A stretch of 15,888 nt of DNA from Desulfobacterales bacterium HSG17 (GCA_030377945.1 JAUCGD010000064.1:1-15888), one strand, 5' to 3'. Counted from the stretch's first letter, positions 6,751-14,458 are shown. A program made the numbers and translations. The notes: a model not told the origin generated them from the sequence alone.

Positions 6751-7341
6751 TTATATTTCCGTCATATATACGTCTTTCAGTTCTTCCGGCTGAATGCACA
6801 AATATTGGAGCGTTTGTTTCTGGGATGAATGATTAAAGATTTGGGTCAATTGTGGCAGTGAATGACCGGCCATTCTCATTTGGAAACCGAATGTTTTTCG
6901 CAGTGTATGGGAACCATAATTGCCTTTCAGGTTGATTGTCTTGCACCAAGATTTCACCTTTGCGTGAACGGTTTGGATTGTCCACTTCCCCCTTTGCCCA
7001 CTGAATAAGAACCCTTCACCGTTTGACTTACGGCCTTGTATGGCAATCTGAAAGGCTTCCACCACTGTCTTGTTGACGGTAATGGTTTTGTTTTTCCCGG
7101 ACTTGCCCTCCTTGATTTCGAATTGTTCTTCCGGTTTTAAATCTTTGACATCATCCACCTTCAGGCTAACCAAATCACCGGCGCGTAAACCAAGATTGAT
7201 ACCGGCTACAAATAGCGCAAAATCAAGTGGCTTATCCCGCAACATAGTTTTAATGAGCGTGATATCCTTTTTCTCTTTAATCGGCTGGACTGAAATCTTA
7301 GATCCTTTTTCTGGATGGTTATAATTTTGCTTTTTTTCCAT
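6751..7341 (-). CDS. Minimal tyrosine recombinase (catalytic domain only, FimB-like size)
   Basis: 196 aa, much shorter than phage integrases and without a core-binding domain; size and layout are like FimB/FimE-type or other minimal recombinases. Catalytic residues visible: R53 (GINLGLRAGDLVSLKVDDV), Lys near 80-85 (KEGKSGKNKTITV), H145 and R148 (GSHTLRKTFG), H171 (FNHSSQKQTLQYL), Y180. The start ATG at 7339-7341 is preceded by AAGGGGGG. It is transcribed toward the integrase, 147 bp away, but a separate ribosome site and hairpin lie between. Its upstream region carries palindromes that also occur over the divergent promoter at 7489. It could invert or excise a local segment or assist the neighbouring integrase; the target is unknown. 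Confidence 0.88.
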   Translation of the reverse strand: MEKKQNYNHPEKGSKISVQPIKEKKDITLIKTMLRDKPLDFALFVAGINLGLRAGDLVSLKVDDVKDLKPEEQFEIKEGKSGKNKTITVNKTVVEAFQIAIQGRKSNGEGFLFSGQRGKWTIQTVHAKVKSWCKTINLKGNYGSHTLRKTFGFQMRMAGHSLPQLTQIFNHSSQKQTLQYLCIQPEELKDVYMTEI

Positions 7342-7365
7342 GATTTCCCCCCTTGATTAAAGTCC

Positions 7366-7400
7366 TTAACTATCGTAGTTAAAACTCATTTCTTAATGAG
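7366..7400. promoter_or_regulatory. Double palindrome in the promoter region of the minimal recombinase
   Basis: TTAACTA/TCG/TAGTTAA (7366-7382) followed directly by CTCATT/TCTT/AATGAG (7385-7400). On the minus strand these lie immediately downstream of a possible -35 (TTGACC, 7401-7406), with a weak -10 (TTTAAC) 17 bases on, so a bound protein would block the recombinase promoter. The half site AACTCATT recurs at 7476-7508. Confidence 0.5.
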
Positions 7401-7475
7401 GGTCAAGGGCCATTTTTAAGGGAAAATCCAATATATCGGATTACATACTGAAATCATTAAAGATAACAATTTATC

Positions 7476-7508
7476 AACTCGTTAACTTTTGATATTAGTT
7501 AATGAGTT
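7476..7508. promoter_or_regulatory. Operator-like inverted repeat sharing the recombinase half site
   Basis: AACTCGTTAAC (7476-7486) and GTTAATGAGTT (7498-7508) are inverted repeats with one mismatch, separated by 11 bases that contain the -35 of the plus-strand promoter. The half site is the same AACTCATT(AAC) motif found at 7383-7400. Confidence 0.5.
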
Positions 7509-7516
7509 TTTACGAT
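7489..7516 (+). promoter_or_regulatory. Candidate sigma-70 promoter for the structured RNA
   Basis: TTGATA (7489-7494), 16-bp spacer, TACGAT (7511-7516). Reads divergently from the recombinase, toward the two stem-loops at 7614-7679. Confidence 0.4.
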
Positions 7517-7522
7517 TCTGCC

Positions 7523-7686
7523 ACCCGTCACCAGTCAGATCCGAACCGTTCCCAGGGTCGATGAGGTAATTTGACAACCATCCATCCAGGCTTATTTTTT
7601 GAATAACCCCAAAGGAATGGAGTAAGGCACTTATTCCGTTCCCACCCAAGCCCTATAGTTACCGGAAACTATGGGGCTTTTCTTTT
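7523..7686 (+). ncRNA. Candidate structured small RNA of about 160 nt
   Basis: No convincing protein frame is seen here. The 3' half folds into two strong consecutive stem-loops: 7614-7626 with 7630-7642 (13 continuous pairs, two of them G-U, loop GCA) and the terminator stem 7648-7660 with 7667-7679. A promoter-like pair lies just upstream (7489-7516). The start is inferred from the promoter, the end from the T-rich tract. I recognise no known RNA family; it could also be the attenuator or leader of a lost gene. Confidence 0.4.
7648..7685 (+). terminator. Rho-independent terminator
   Basis: Stem AAGCCCTATAGTT / AACTATGGGGCTT (13 pairs, one wobble), loop ACCGGA, then TTCTTTT. Strong on the plus strand; ends the proposed small RNA. 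Confidence 0.7.
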
Positions 7687-7846
7687 GGGCATTGTACGCT
7701 GATTTCACCATGGATACCCGCCACTAATGGGTTTACATTCACACAGGCTGTCCATTTAAGACTGCAAATCCTTTGCCCTTTGGTTCCAATAAAAAAAACA
7801 ATCACCTTCATCTTACCGATGGTCATCGGGGGGGGAGGGTGCAACC

Positions 7847-7969
7847 ATTACCTCCCCTGACCAAGCTATTAAAGATATCTTATCGCTCGACACACAAAAA
7901 GAATTTTCCATACCGGGGGGGGACTATGCCAAAAAAAATACCAGCAAAAAACTGAGTTTTAAAATATAA
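7847..7969 (+). pseudogene. Possible coding remnant between two G8 runs
   Basis: One plus frame reads ITSPDQAIKDILSLDTQKEF followed by SIPGGDYAKKNTSKKLSFKI and TAA, with a protein-like composition, unlike the competing frame. There is no ATG; ATT at 7847 follows GGGGGGGGAGGG by 7 bases. G8 runs at 7828-7835 and 7915-7922 could have shifted the frame. No family is recognised. The rest of the 7687-7980 gap shows nothing else. Confidence 0.25.
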
Positions 7970-7980
7970 AAAATTGGAAA

Positions 7981-8196
7981 ATGAGGTCTGAAATCACAAT
8001 CCCGTTTGGGATAATAGAAAGTTTCGGCCTTGGATTATTGGCAACTAAAACACCAATTGCCCTGAGCTTTAAAGCCTATCCTGATGCGTTCAGTTTTTTA
8101 AGTAACAATGGTGATGATATGTCCCAGCAACCTGGTTTATTTGATTCTGTGGATCCGGCCACAATTATAGCAGAAACATTCCTTTCCAGTAATTAA
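7981..8196 (+). CDS. Hypothetical protein, 71 aa
   Basis: Open frame MRSEITIPFGIIESFGLGLL ... ending ATIIAETFLSSN, overlapping by 4 bases the convergent end of the propeller kinase gene. It has a mildly hydrophobic start and an acidic C-terminal half (SNNGDDMSQQPGLFDSVDP). I do not recognise it. There is no strong ribosome site (only TTGGAAAA before the ATG). It may be a true small gene or the tail of a lost longer one, following the remnant at 7847. Confidence 0.35.
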   Translation: MRSEITIPFGIIESFGLGLLATKTPIALSFKAYPDAFSFLSNNGDDMSQQPGLFDSVDPATIIAETFLSSN

Positions 8197-11100
8197 GATT
8201 CCAGCTTCGACGGCACTGCCAACGTAAAGCGACTTCCCTGCCCAGGTTTCGATTTAATTTCAAAATGTCCACCCATATGAACCATACGTTCTTTAATACT
8301 GAAAAGACCAAATTGCTTATTTTTATATGAATCTCGGTCGATTTCAAAAGAATTGAAGCCAATCCCATTATCCTCGACTACGATTTGTATGTCATTATCT
8401 ATTTTCAGAATGGATATCTTCGCTTTTTGAGCCTGAGAATGTTTAAAAATATTGAATATCAATTCTCGCGTAACACGATAAAGAAGAACGCGCATACTGT
8501 CATTCATTTCTTCTATTCTCTCTCCCGTATCAAATTCAAAAACGATATCGTGTTTACCCTGCAAGCTTTCTATAAGCCAATCTAACGCTGGTTCAAGTCC
8601 AAGTTCATAAAGGATGGGTGCACTAAGATCAAATGTCAGGGAGCGAGTTTCCTGAATCATTTGGTCAATAAGGCTATACAAATTATTCACGGATGAAGCC
8701 TGGTTTAATGGAAGGTTTGACGTTTTTAACTCATTCAGCTTCATTTTTGTAAAAGCCAATTTTTGTCCAATATTGTCATGTAAGTTCTCTGCAATTTGAC
8801 GACGTTCTCGTTCTTCAGTCAATAATAACTCAGAAGACAATGAACGAATTTTCGATGTTCGTTCCTCTATACGAAGCTCAAGTTCTTGTTGGTATTTTTT
8901 GATTCTCTGCTCAGTTTGCTTTCGCTCGGTAATATCATATTGTTGAAGTACAACATATTCCAAATCACTATCGACGTTTATGACAGGATATGCATAGACT
9001 TCAAGAAACAGATTTCCTGATTTTGTAGTCGGTGTTTTCGTGGATTTTGAAGCAGTATCGATATCGAAATTGATTTCCCAACTCTTAGATAACTTTTCTT
9101 CAAATACGCTTTCTATTAACGGAACGACTCCGGCCGCGGCAATCGCTTCATCTTTAAATAAATTATACCCTGCATTTAAAATCACCTTTTCCGATACTCC
9201 GAACATTCTGCAAAATTCATCATTGACTCTAATAATCGTTCCTTCTGAATCGTACAGCCCCATACTGATCATGGATTGTTCAAATAATTGGGAAAAGAAA
9301 AATTCACTTTCTCGAAGTGCCTCTTCTGCATTTTCCCGTTCAATAATTTCCAATCGCAGCCTTTGAACGTATTTAATGACGCTATAAATCAAAAAGAACA
9401 GCAACCCCGTTGAAAAGACCCTAAACCAAAACGTTTCCCACCAGGGAGGCTGTATAATAATCTCAATTGATGCGCCTTCATTATTCCATACACCATCATT
9501 ATTTGTGCCTTTTACATGCAGATTATATGTACCGCTCTTAAGTCCTGAATACCTTCCGGAACGACGCGGCCCAGCTTTGTACCATAGATCAGGCGGATCC
9601 CATCCTTCGAGTCGATACATGTATTCTACACTCTGAGAAGCGGGGTAGTTAAGGGCGGCATATTCAAATTCAAAAAAATTATTCTTCCAGTCAAGTTGGA
9701 TATGTTGGGTCAGCTCTAATGCAGAGTTCAACGCTATCGGTTTTCCTCCCTGTGTTAAGGACGTAAAGTAGACCGGTGGCACAATGGTACTCTGGCGAAT
9801 CCGATCGGGATAGAACTTGTTGAAGCCGTTAAGCCCGCCAAAATAAATAGCTCCGTCATTTGCTTTCAGCCCTGAAGAGGCCCAAAATTGGCCGGGCATT
9901 ACCCCTTTATCTTCCCCGTATATAATGTATTTCCGGGTGTCGGGGGTATACCTAAGGATAGCGATATCAGAGGTGGCGATCCACAAGCCTCCGTCGTTAT
10001 CCTCAATGACATGTGCTGTATTATCGGTAGGGAATCCGTTTTGTGTATTGAAATTTTTAAAGATTATAGTTTTTCGGTCAAATTTGATCAGTCCGCCCCC
10101 GGCTTCGCTGGCCAGCCACCACGTTCTTTCGTCTGAGCTAACAGTAATCCCGTTAACCGTATTGTTGCCGATACTTCCTGGGATTTCGGGATTGTATGTG
10201 TAAGAGGTGAAAATTTCTCGTTCCCTGTCAAATTGCTGCAATCCTCCCCCCGAGGTTGCAATCCAAAGCGTCCCATTGTCCTCCTGGTGCATATGGAGAA
10301 AGAAATTTGATCCCAGACTGCCGGAATCGGATGGATCATTTGTATAAAGCTTGTATTCACCGGTCAGCTTGTTGATACGAAGCAATCCGCCCTTAAATAA
10401 AGAGCCCCAGAAAATATCATGGTCTTGTTTGTCTTCCAGCAGGTGCAGCAAGGCAAATTTGGGGGTCTCTATTTTTTTCTTAACCGTCCCCGCTTCAAGA
10501 TCAACGTGGGCCAAAAACCCCTCCCCGCCGACCCAGAGGTCATCGTTGCTGTCTATCAACAAGCCGGGGGTGGCATTGTTGGGCAGACTGTATGGGACGT
10601 CCTTGTCACTTAGGTATTGGGTAATGGTATCTGTTTCAGGTCTATATCTGAAAACCCCGTAACCAAAGGTGCCCAGCCAGATATCTCCATTCTTATCCTC
10701 AATCATGTTCAGTACATTTTTGATTGGGTTTTCTGGGTTATTGGAGGGGGCGCTGAAGTATTCAAACTGCGATGCCGACGGATCATATATGTGAATCGCT
10801 GAAAAAGTGACAACCCACAATCGGCCCAGTTTGTCAATCAGGGTGTGCATCGTAGCATCGTCTTTAAGACCAAACGCTTTGCTCTTTGTGGTATAAGTGT
10901 TTAACTCTCGAGTTTTTCGGTTAAATGAAGAAAGTCCGTCTTTACCGAGCCCGTGCGACAATAAGAGTGAATCGCCATACTCTGAAATAGAAGTAACCAT
11001 TTTGAAGGCTTTACTCGGTTGACTGTGGTAGATAAATTTTCCGGCAGTCGTGTCAAAACTGGCAAGACCGATGTCGTTTGTACCGAGCCATAAAGTTCCC

Positions 11101-11843
11101 TGGCTATCTTCATATAGCGCATAAATGGCGGTTGCCTTATAATCGTTATCTTTGTAAGTGGTAAACGTCTCGGTGTTCTTATCATATTTGTTCAGTCCGT
11201 TCGAGGTGCCGACCCACAAACTCCCGGATTTGTCTTCCATAACAGACCACACATCGTCACTGCTTAGCGTCCCGGCATCCCCAGGTTTGTTTTTGTAGCG
11301 GGTAAAGGTATCCGTCGTTTTGTCGTAGCGGTTAAGGCCGTTGGTGGACCCGATCCATACAAAGCCTTCATTGTCCTCCTCAATGGCATAGGGGGACCAG
11401 TTAAAAGCATTTCCGGAGATGGAGTTGACGTTATCTTCTTCAGCCAGGTAGACAGTAAAAACGTCCGTCTTCTTATCATAACGGTAGGCTCCGGTTCCTT
11501 GGGTGGTAAACCAGATATGACCGACGCTGTCCTCGAAAACGGTCTGGATTCTTGCTCCTTTCATCGGGCTGTTTGTGGTGTCGTATTTTTTTATGTCATT
11601 GCCATTGTATTTGTATAGCCCTGCTTGGGTGGCGATCCAGAAAAAGCCATCGCGGTCCTGAATGATACTACCGTTGAACGCAACACCGGTCGAGAGAATC
11701 TTCTTGAGCTGAATATTTCCGGGCGCCTTGCTCTGCATGATCGGAGTTGCCGCTGGTGCCTGCGGGTGGGCCAGTGGTGAATAAAGCATAACGCTTGAAA
11801 AAATGAAGCATGTGACCGCAACTGAACAGATATTTAGTTTCAT
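8193..11843 (-). CDS. Two-component regulator propeller sensor histidine kinase (Reg_prop, Y_Y_Y, PAS, HisKA_3)
   Basis: A 1216-aa membrane sensor. Residues 1-29 form a signal peptide (MKLNICSVAVTCFIFSSVML ... AHPQA). About 40-680 hold roughly 14 propeller blades, each marked by motifs such as LWVGTSNGLNKYDKNTETF, VWIGSTNGLNRYD and LWIATSGGGLQQFD, enough for two seven-bladed propellers. A Y_Y_Y domain follows (about 689-800; VEYMYRLEGWD, LKSGTYNLHVKGTN), one membrane helix (about 806-826), a PAS domain (about 845-970), a coil, then HisKA_3 (RRQIAENLHDNIGQKLAF, H1022) and HATPase_c (N1131; DNGIGF near 1158; FGLFSIKER). The ATG at 11841-11843 has AGGGA ahead of it and a signal peptide after it, so I reject the longer frame to 12017. 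NarX-type kinases usually pair with a NarL-type regulator; none is in the window. Confidence 0.95.
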   Translation of the reverse strand: MKLNICSVAVTCFIFSSVMLYSPLAHPQAPAATPIMQSKAPGNIQLKKILSTGVAFNGSIIQDRDGFFWIATQAGLYKYNGNDIKKYDTTNSPMKGARIQTVFEDSVGHIWFTTQGTGAYRYDKKTDVFTVYLAEEDNVNSISGNAFNWSPYAIEEDNEGFVWIGSTNGLNRYDKTTDTFTRYKNKPGDAGTLSSDDVWSVMEDKSGSLWVGTSNGLNKYDKNTETFTTYKDNDYKATAIYALYEDSQGTLWLGTNDIGLASFDTTAGKFIYHSQPSKAFKMVTSISEYGDSLLLSHGLGKDGLSSFNRKTRELNTYTTKSKAFGLKDDATMHTLIDKLGRLWVVTFSAIHIYDPSASQFEYFSAPSNNPENPIKNVLNMIEDKNGDIWLGTFGYGVFRYRPETDTITQYLSDKDVPYSLPNNATPGLLIDSNDDLWVGGEGFLAHVDLEAGTVKKKIETPKFALLHLLEDKQDHDIFWGSLFKGGLLRINKLTGEYKLYTNDPSDSGSLGSNFFLHMHQEDNGTLWIATSGGGLQQFDREREIFTSYTYNPEIPGSIGNNTVNGITVSSDERTWWLASEAGGGLIKFDRKTIIFKNFNTQNGFPTDNTAHVIEDNDGGLWIATSDIAILRYTPDTRKYIIYGEDKGVMPGQFWASSGLKANDGAIYFGGLNGFNKFYPDRIRQSTIVPPVYFTSLTQGGKPIALNSALELTQHIQLDWKNNFFEFEYAALNYPASQSVEYMYRLEGWDPPDLWYKAGPRRSGRYSGLKSGTYNLHVKGTNNDGVWNNEGASIEIIIQPPWWETFWFRVFSTGLLFFLIYSVIKYVQRLRLEIIERENAEEALRESEFFFSQLFEQSMISMGLYDSEGTIIRVNDEFCRMFGVSEKVILNAGYNLFKDEAIAAAGVVPLIESVFEEKLSKSWEINFDIDTASKSTKTPTTKSGNLFLEVYAYPVINVDSDLEYVVLQQYDITERKQTEQRIKKYQQELELRIEERTSKIRSLSSELLLTEERERRQIAENLHDNIGQKLAFTKMKLNELKTSNLPLNQASSVNNLYSLIDQMIQETRSLTFDLSAPILYELGLEPALDWLIESLQGKHDIVFEFDTGERIEEMNDSMRVLLYRVTRELIFNIFKHSQAQKAKISILKIDNDIQIVVEDNGIGFNSFEIDRDSYKNKQFGLFSIKERMVHMGGHFEIKSKPGQGSRFTLAVPSKLES

Positions 11844-12378
11844 AATTCCCTGGAGACGAACGTCTGCATCACCACCCGGCGGAGGATGCATATAATCTTT
11901 AAAAAGAGTAAAAAAGGGTGTTAAAACAGCATACAAACAAATGGTAAATAACAGTTTAATCCTTGCCAAAACTGCACCTCGGTCAAAATTCATTTTTAGA
12001 TATACATCGCTATGCAAATGGTGATCAAATCAGGTTCAGAGAGGAATTTTTAAACAATTACTACGAGAGATCAATGCGAAATTTCAAACTTAATCATACT
12101 AAACGAGTGTGTATCTTGCTGTCAAACAATCCAGTCGTATAGGGGTAGGGGCTTCAACGAATCACCCGAAAAGTCCATGTAACTTGCCATTGGCAACACT
12201 ACCAAAAAAATCAAATCCGGGGCAACATCCATCTTTCAGTCTGGCCATTTTGCGGTTTGAAATAGTCCAGGACGATAGCAGATGTGTGGCTTTTGAAACT
12301 GACTGTGGAAAATCAAGATGTTGTGTTAAGTATGGAATTTCCAGGTCTAAAATCAACATCTTTTAAAAAGGGGGTAAC
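11844..12378. other. Intergenic region between divergent genes
   Basis: 535 bases between the propeller kinase and the first lipoprotein. It holds the second copy of the dispersed repeat (12213-12281), the small palindrome TTGCCA-T-TGGCAA (12184-12196), and AT-rich sequence likely to contain both promoters. The minus frame open to 12017 is the upstream extension of the kinase frame and lacks a ribosome site. No other gene is supported. Confidence 0.5.
12213..12281 (-). repeat. Dispersed repeat, copy 2
   Basis: Matches 2766-2834, 46 of 52 identical over the first part, same orientation, again upstream of a minus-strand gene. Minus-strand reading ends ERWMLPRI-stop, parallel to copy 1. Confidence 0.7.
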
Positions 12379-12978
12379 ATGTACCACCGATTTCTCACAT
12401 ACCGCCTTCATATACTCATTGTGATAGCGCTCCAGTTTCTTTTGATCAGTTGCGCTACGGGACAAGCAGGGGCTGGAGCCGGAAACCCCACGGCCATTGT
12501 AATCGACGATGAGACGGGAAAACCCGTCCAAGGGGCGGTGGCCATCGCCGTGTGGGCCAAATATGAAAGCACCATGTTCGAAGGACCGATCATTGAAGCG
12601 CGAAAGATCGAAGAGGCGGTCTCGGACAAGGAAGGAAAAATATTCATCAAGGGTTTTTGGACCTTGGACCCGTTCCACCAGTCACCGCGAATGACCATCT
12701 ACAAGCCGGGCTATGTGTGCTGGGATCAGAAACAGATTTTCACGAATCCGGGGTCGATAAATAGAGAAGATTTTGATCGGAAGCAGCGAGTGGCGGGGAT
12801 GGTGAAGTACTCGGAAAATTTTTCTTATGTAGAGCATTACAATTTTATAAGGCAATGCACCCATTCATTTTACAGTGAAGCAAATAAACTTTTATTTCGT
12901 AAAGCATTTAAATATGAAGTTCCATTCTGGAAAAAGGAAATGGAGATTAGATATAAAAATCGACAGGAGATAAAATGA
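12379..12978 (+). CDS. Lipoprotein with carboxypeptidase-regulatory-like domain, paralog A
   Basis: 199 aa. Lipoprotein signal: hydrophobic segment then LLISC (lipid Cys C25). Residues about 38-115 look like a transthyretin/CarboxypepD-reg beta-sandwich (AIVIDDETGKPVQGAVAIAV, VSDKEGKIFIKGFWTLDPF, RMTIYKPGYVCWDQK). The C-terminal 80 residues are charged and helical (FYSEANKLLFRKAFKYEVPF). AAAAAGGGGG before the ATG is a good ribosome site. The stop overlaps the start of the next gene (ATGA), so translation is probably coupled. Likely exported and anchored to the outer membrane; function unknown. The stretch 12547-12731 is identical to paralog B, while the flanks have diverged and become AT-rich after about 12820, giving a mosaic gene. 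Confidence 0.85.
   Translation: MYHRFLTYRLHILIVIALQFLLISCATGQAGAGAGNPTAIVIDDETGKPVQGAVAIAVWAKYESTMFEGPIIEARKIEEAVSDKEGKIFIKGFWTLDPFHQSPRMTIYKPGYVCWDQKQIFTNPGSINREDFDRKQRVAGMVKYSENFSYVEHYNFIRQCTHSFYSEANKLLFRKAFKYEVPFWKKEMEIRYKNRQEIK
12547..12731 (+). repeat. 185-bp identical tract, copy in lipoprotein A
   Basis: Identical over all 185 bases to 14006-14190; differences begin at the very next base on each side and are frequent beyond. Points to recent gene conversion or an incomplete duplication. Confidence 0.9.
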
Positions 12979-13841
12979 AACGCTATTCCATCAGTATTCT
13001 AATGACAATATTATCTTTATTGTTGATCAAGGATTCATGGGCATATGATGATATAAAGACGCATCCATCATTGACTCAAATTGCAGTTCAATCGCATTCC
13101 AACTTGAATCAAATATTAGACGGGCATTTGGGAATCAATGATGGATTACTTCAAATATATAAAGGTAAAACAGTAATTGAACTTCTTGAAGCAGGCAGCA
13201 AAGAGGAAGATCGCAACGCCCGCGCTCTGAACCATTTTTACAACCCCCTATTCGACATCTACGGCCGGGAAGCCGCCTTGGACAACCTCTTGTTTAATAG
13301 CGATATTTCCAACCCGGAATGGGCGTTGAATATTTCCCTGACCGATTGGGTTCCGCCGGAGGAATGTACCGAAGGTGATCATCTCAAGGACAATGACCAT
13401 AACGACTATTCCTGGACCATGGCCAGGAACTCTTTTTACGATGCTTTGACAACCAAGGACCCGGCCGAGCGTGAGCAACATTTCTACAATCTTTTCTTCC
13501 GCCTGGGCCACGTTCTCCATATGATCCAGGACATGGCCGTCCCCGCCCACACCCGGAACGACATGGAGGTGGGCCACTTGAGCTAGATCGGGTATTACAT
13601 TGATGCTCCGCTCCTTGAGCTTCGACGGCTGAACCTCAAACGCTATTTCGGCAATCTTTATGAAGATTTCGTAAAGGATTTTGATGCGAAAAACAACAAC
13701 CTCTGGATGGCCTCGTTACCCGTGGATGCGGATGATTATCCAAATTTTTCCACACCCCTGGAATTCTGGGACACCGATGATTACGGCAGGAAACAAGAAA
13801 CAGGAAACAAGAGACAAAAACGAGGGGGGGAATGGGCATGA
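12975..13841 (+). pseudogene. Secreted zinc-dependent phospholipase C/nuclease-like protein, interrupted by in-frame TAG
   Basis: Signal peptide of about 23 residues (cleaved near SWA/YDD), then THPSLTQIAVQS (H30), ALNHFYNPL (H87), and the hallmark helix LGHVLHMIQDMAVPAHTRND (H179, H182, D186, H192, D196), typical of the zinc phospholipase C / P1 nuclease superfamily. After 203 residues comes TAG (13584-13586). The frame then continues IGYYIDAPLLELRRLNLKRY, LYEDFVKDFD and FSTPLEFWDTDDY, clearly the same protein, before a 14-bp tandem repeat and TGA at 13839-13841. The family is usually longer, so the 3' end was probably also lost at the repeat. The start overlaps the lipoprotein A stop, and the final TGA overlaps the best start of lipoprotein B, both as ATGA. 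Base composition changes sharply near 13200 (AT-rich before, GC-rich after). Confidence 0.75.
13788..13815 (+). repeat. Two tandem 14-bp units (AGGAAACAAGARAC)
   Basis: AGGAAACAAGAAAC followed by AGGAAACAAGAGAC. It sits where the phospholipase-like frame stops resembling its family (after FWDTDDY), so it marks the likely recombination or truncation point. Confidence 0.8.
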
Positions 13842-14458
13842 ATAAGGGATTGGGCTCTCGTTGCTTTGTATGGTTTTTAATCCTGGGTTTTCACCTGTTC
13901 CTCCATGGTTGCGCCACGGCCGGATCAACCTCGGGCTCGAAACAACCAACGGCCATTGTTCTGGACGATGAGACCGGAAAACCCATCCAAGGGGCGGTGG
14001 CCATTGCCGTGTGGGCCAAATATGAAAGCACCATGTTCGAAGGACCGATCATTGAAGCGCGAAAGATCGAAGAGGCGGTCTCGGACAAGGAAGGAAAAAT
14101 ATTCATCAAGGGTTTTTGGACCTTGGACCCGTTCCACCAGTCACCGCGAATGACCATCTACAAGCCGGGCTATGTGTGCTGGGATCAGAAGCTGATAATC
14201 ATCACGAACCCCGAATCTAAGATTTACTCCGGCACCAAGGAGCGGGATGATTTTAATCGGAACCAGAGGGTGGCGAAAATGGTTAAGTACCCGGAGGGGT
14301 TTTCATATTTAGCGCATAGCAGTTTTATCGGACTTTGCGTTCGATCTTTTTATGGGGAATCAAGAGACAAACTTTTCCTCGAAGCATATAGATATGAAAC
14401 CCCTTTTCGCGTAAAAGAAAGGGACATTAGAAATAAAAAGCGACGGAAGTTAAAATGA
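13838..14458 (+). CDS. Lipoprotein with carboxypeptidase-regulatory-like domain, paralog B
   Basis: 206 aa from the ATG at 13838. That start has the purine tract GAGGGGGGGA about 6 bases ahead, whereas the ATG at 13832 is too close to it. Lipobox LFLHGC with C25; then the same beta-sandwich as paralog A (AIVLDDETGKPIQGAVAIAV ... GYVCWDQK) and a related helical, basic C-terminus (FYGESRDKLFLEAYRYETPF ... KKRRKLK). A short insertion (IIITNPESKIYSGTKERDDF) distinguishes it from A. Its start overlaps the end of the read-through phospholipase frame and its stop overlaps a new ATG, so it keeps the coupled arrangement of the first copy. Function unknown. Confidence 0.85.
   Translation: MNKGLGSRCFVWFLILGFHLFLHGCATAGSTSGSKQPTAIVLDDETGKPIQGAVAIAVWAKYESTMFEGPIIEARKIEEAVSDKEGKIFIKGFWTLDPFHQSPRMTIYKPGYVCWDQKLIIITNPESKIYSGTKERDDFNRNQRVAKMVKYPEGFSYLAHSSFIGLCVRSFYGESRDKLFLEAYRYETPFRVKERDIRNKKRRKLK
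14006..14190 (+). repeat. 185-bp identical tract, copy in lipoprotein B
   Basis: Identical to 12547-12731; see that entry. Confidence 0.9.

Noticed and set aside
11844..12017. Longer N-terminus of the propeller kinase (58 extra residues)
   Set aside because: It would place the signal peptide internally; the ATG at 11841-11843 has a ribosome site and starts a typical signal peptide.
12408..12698. Antisense open frames within the lipoproteins, duplicated at 13891-14157
   Set aside because: They recur only because the 185-bp tract is identical; no start signal or family.
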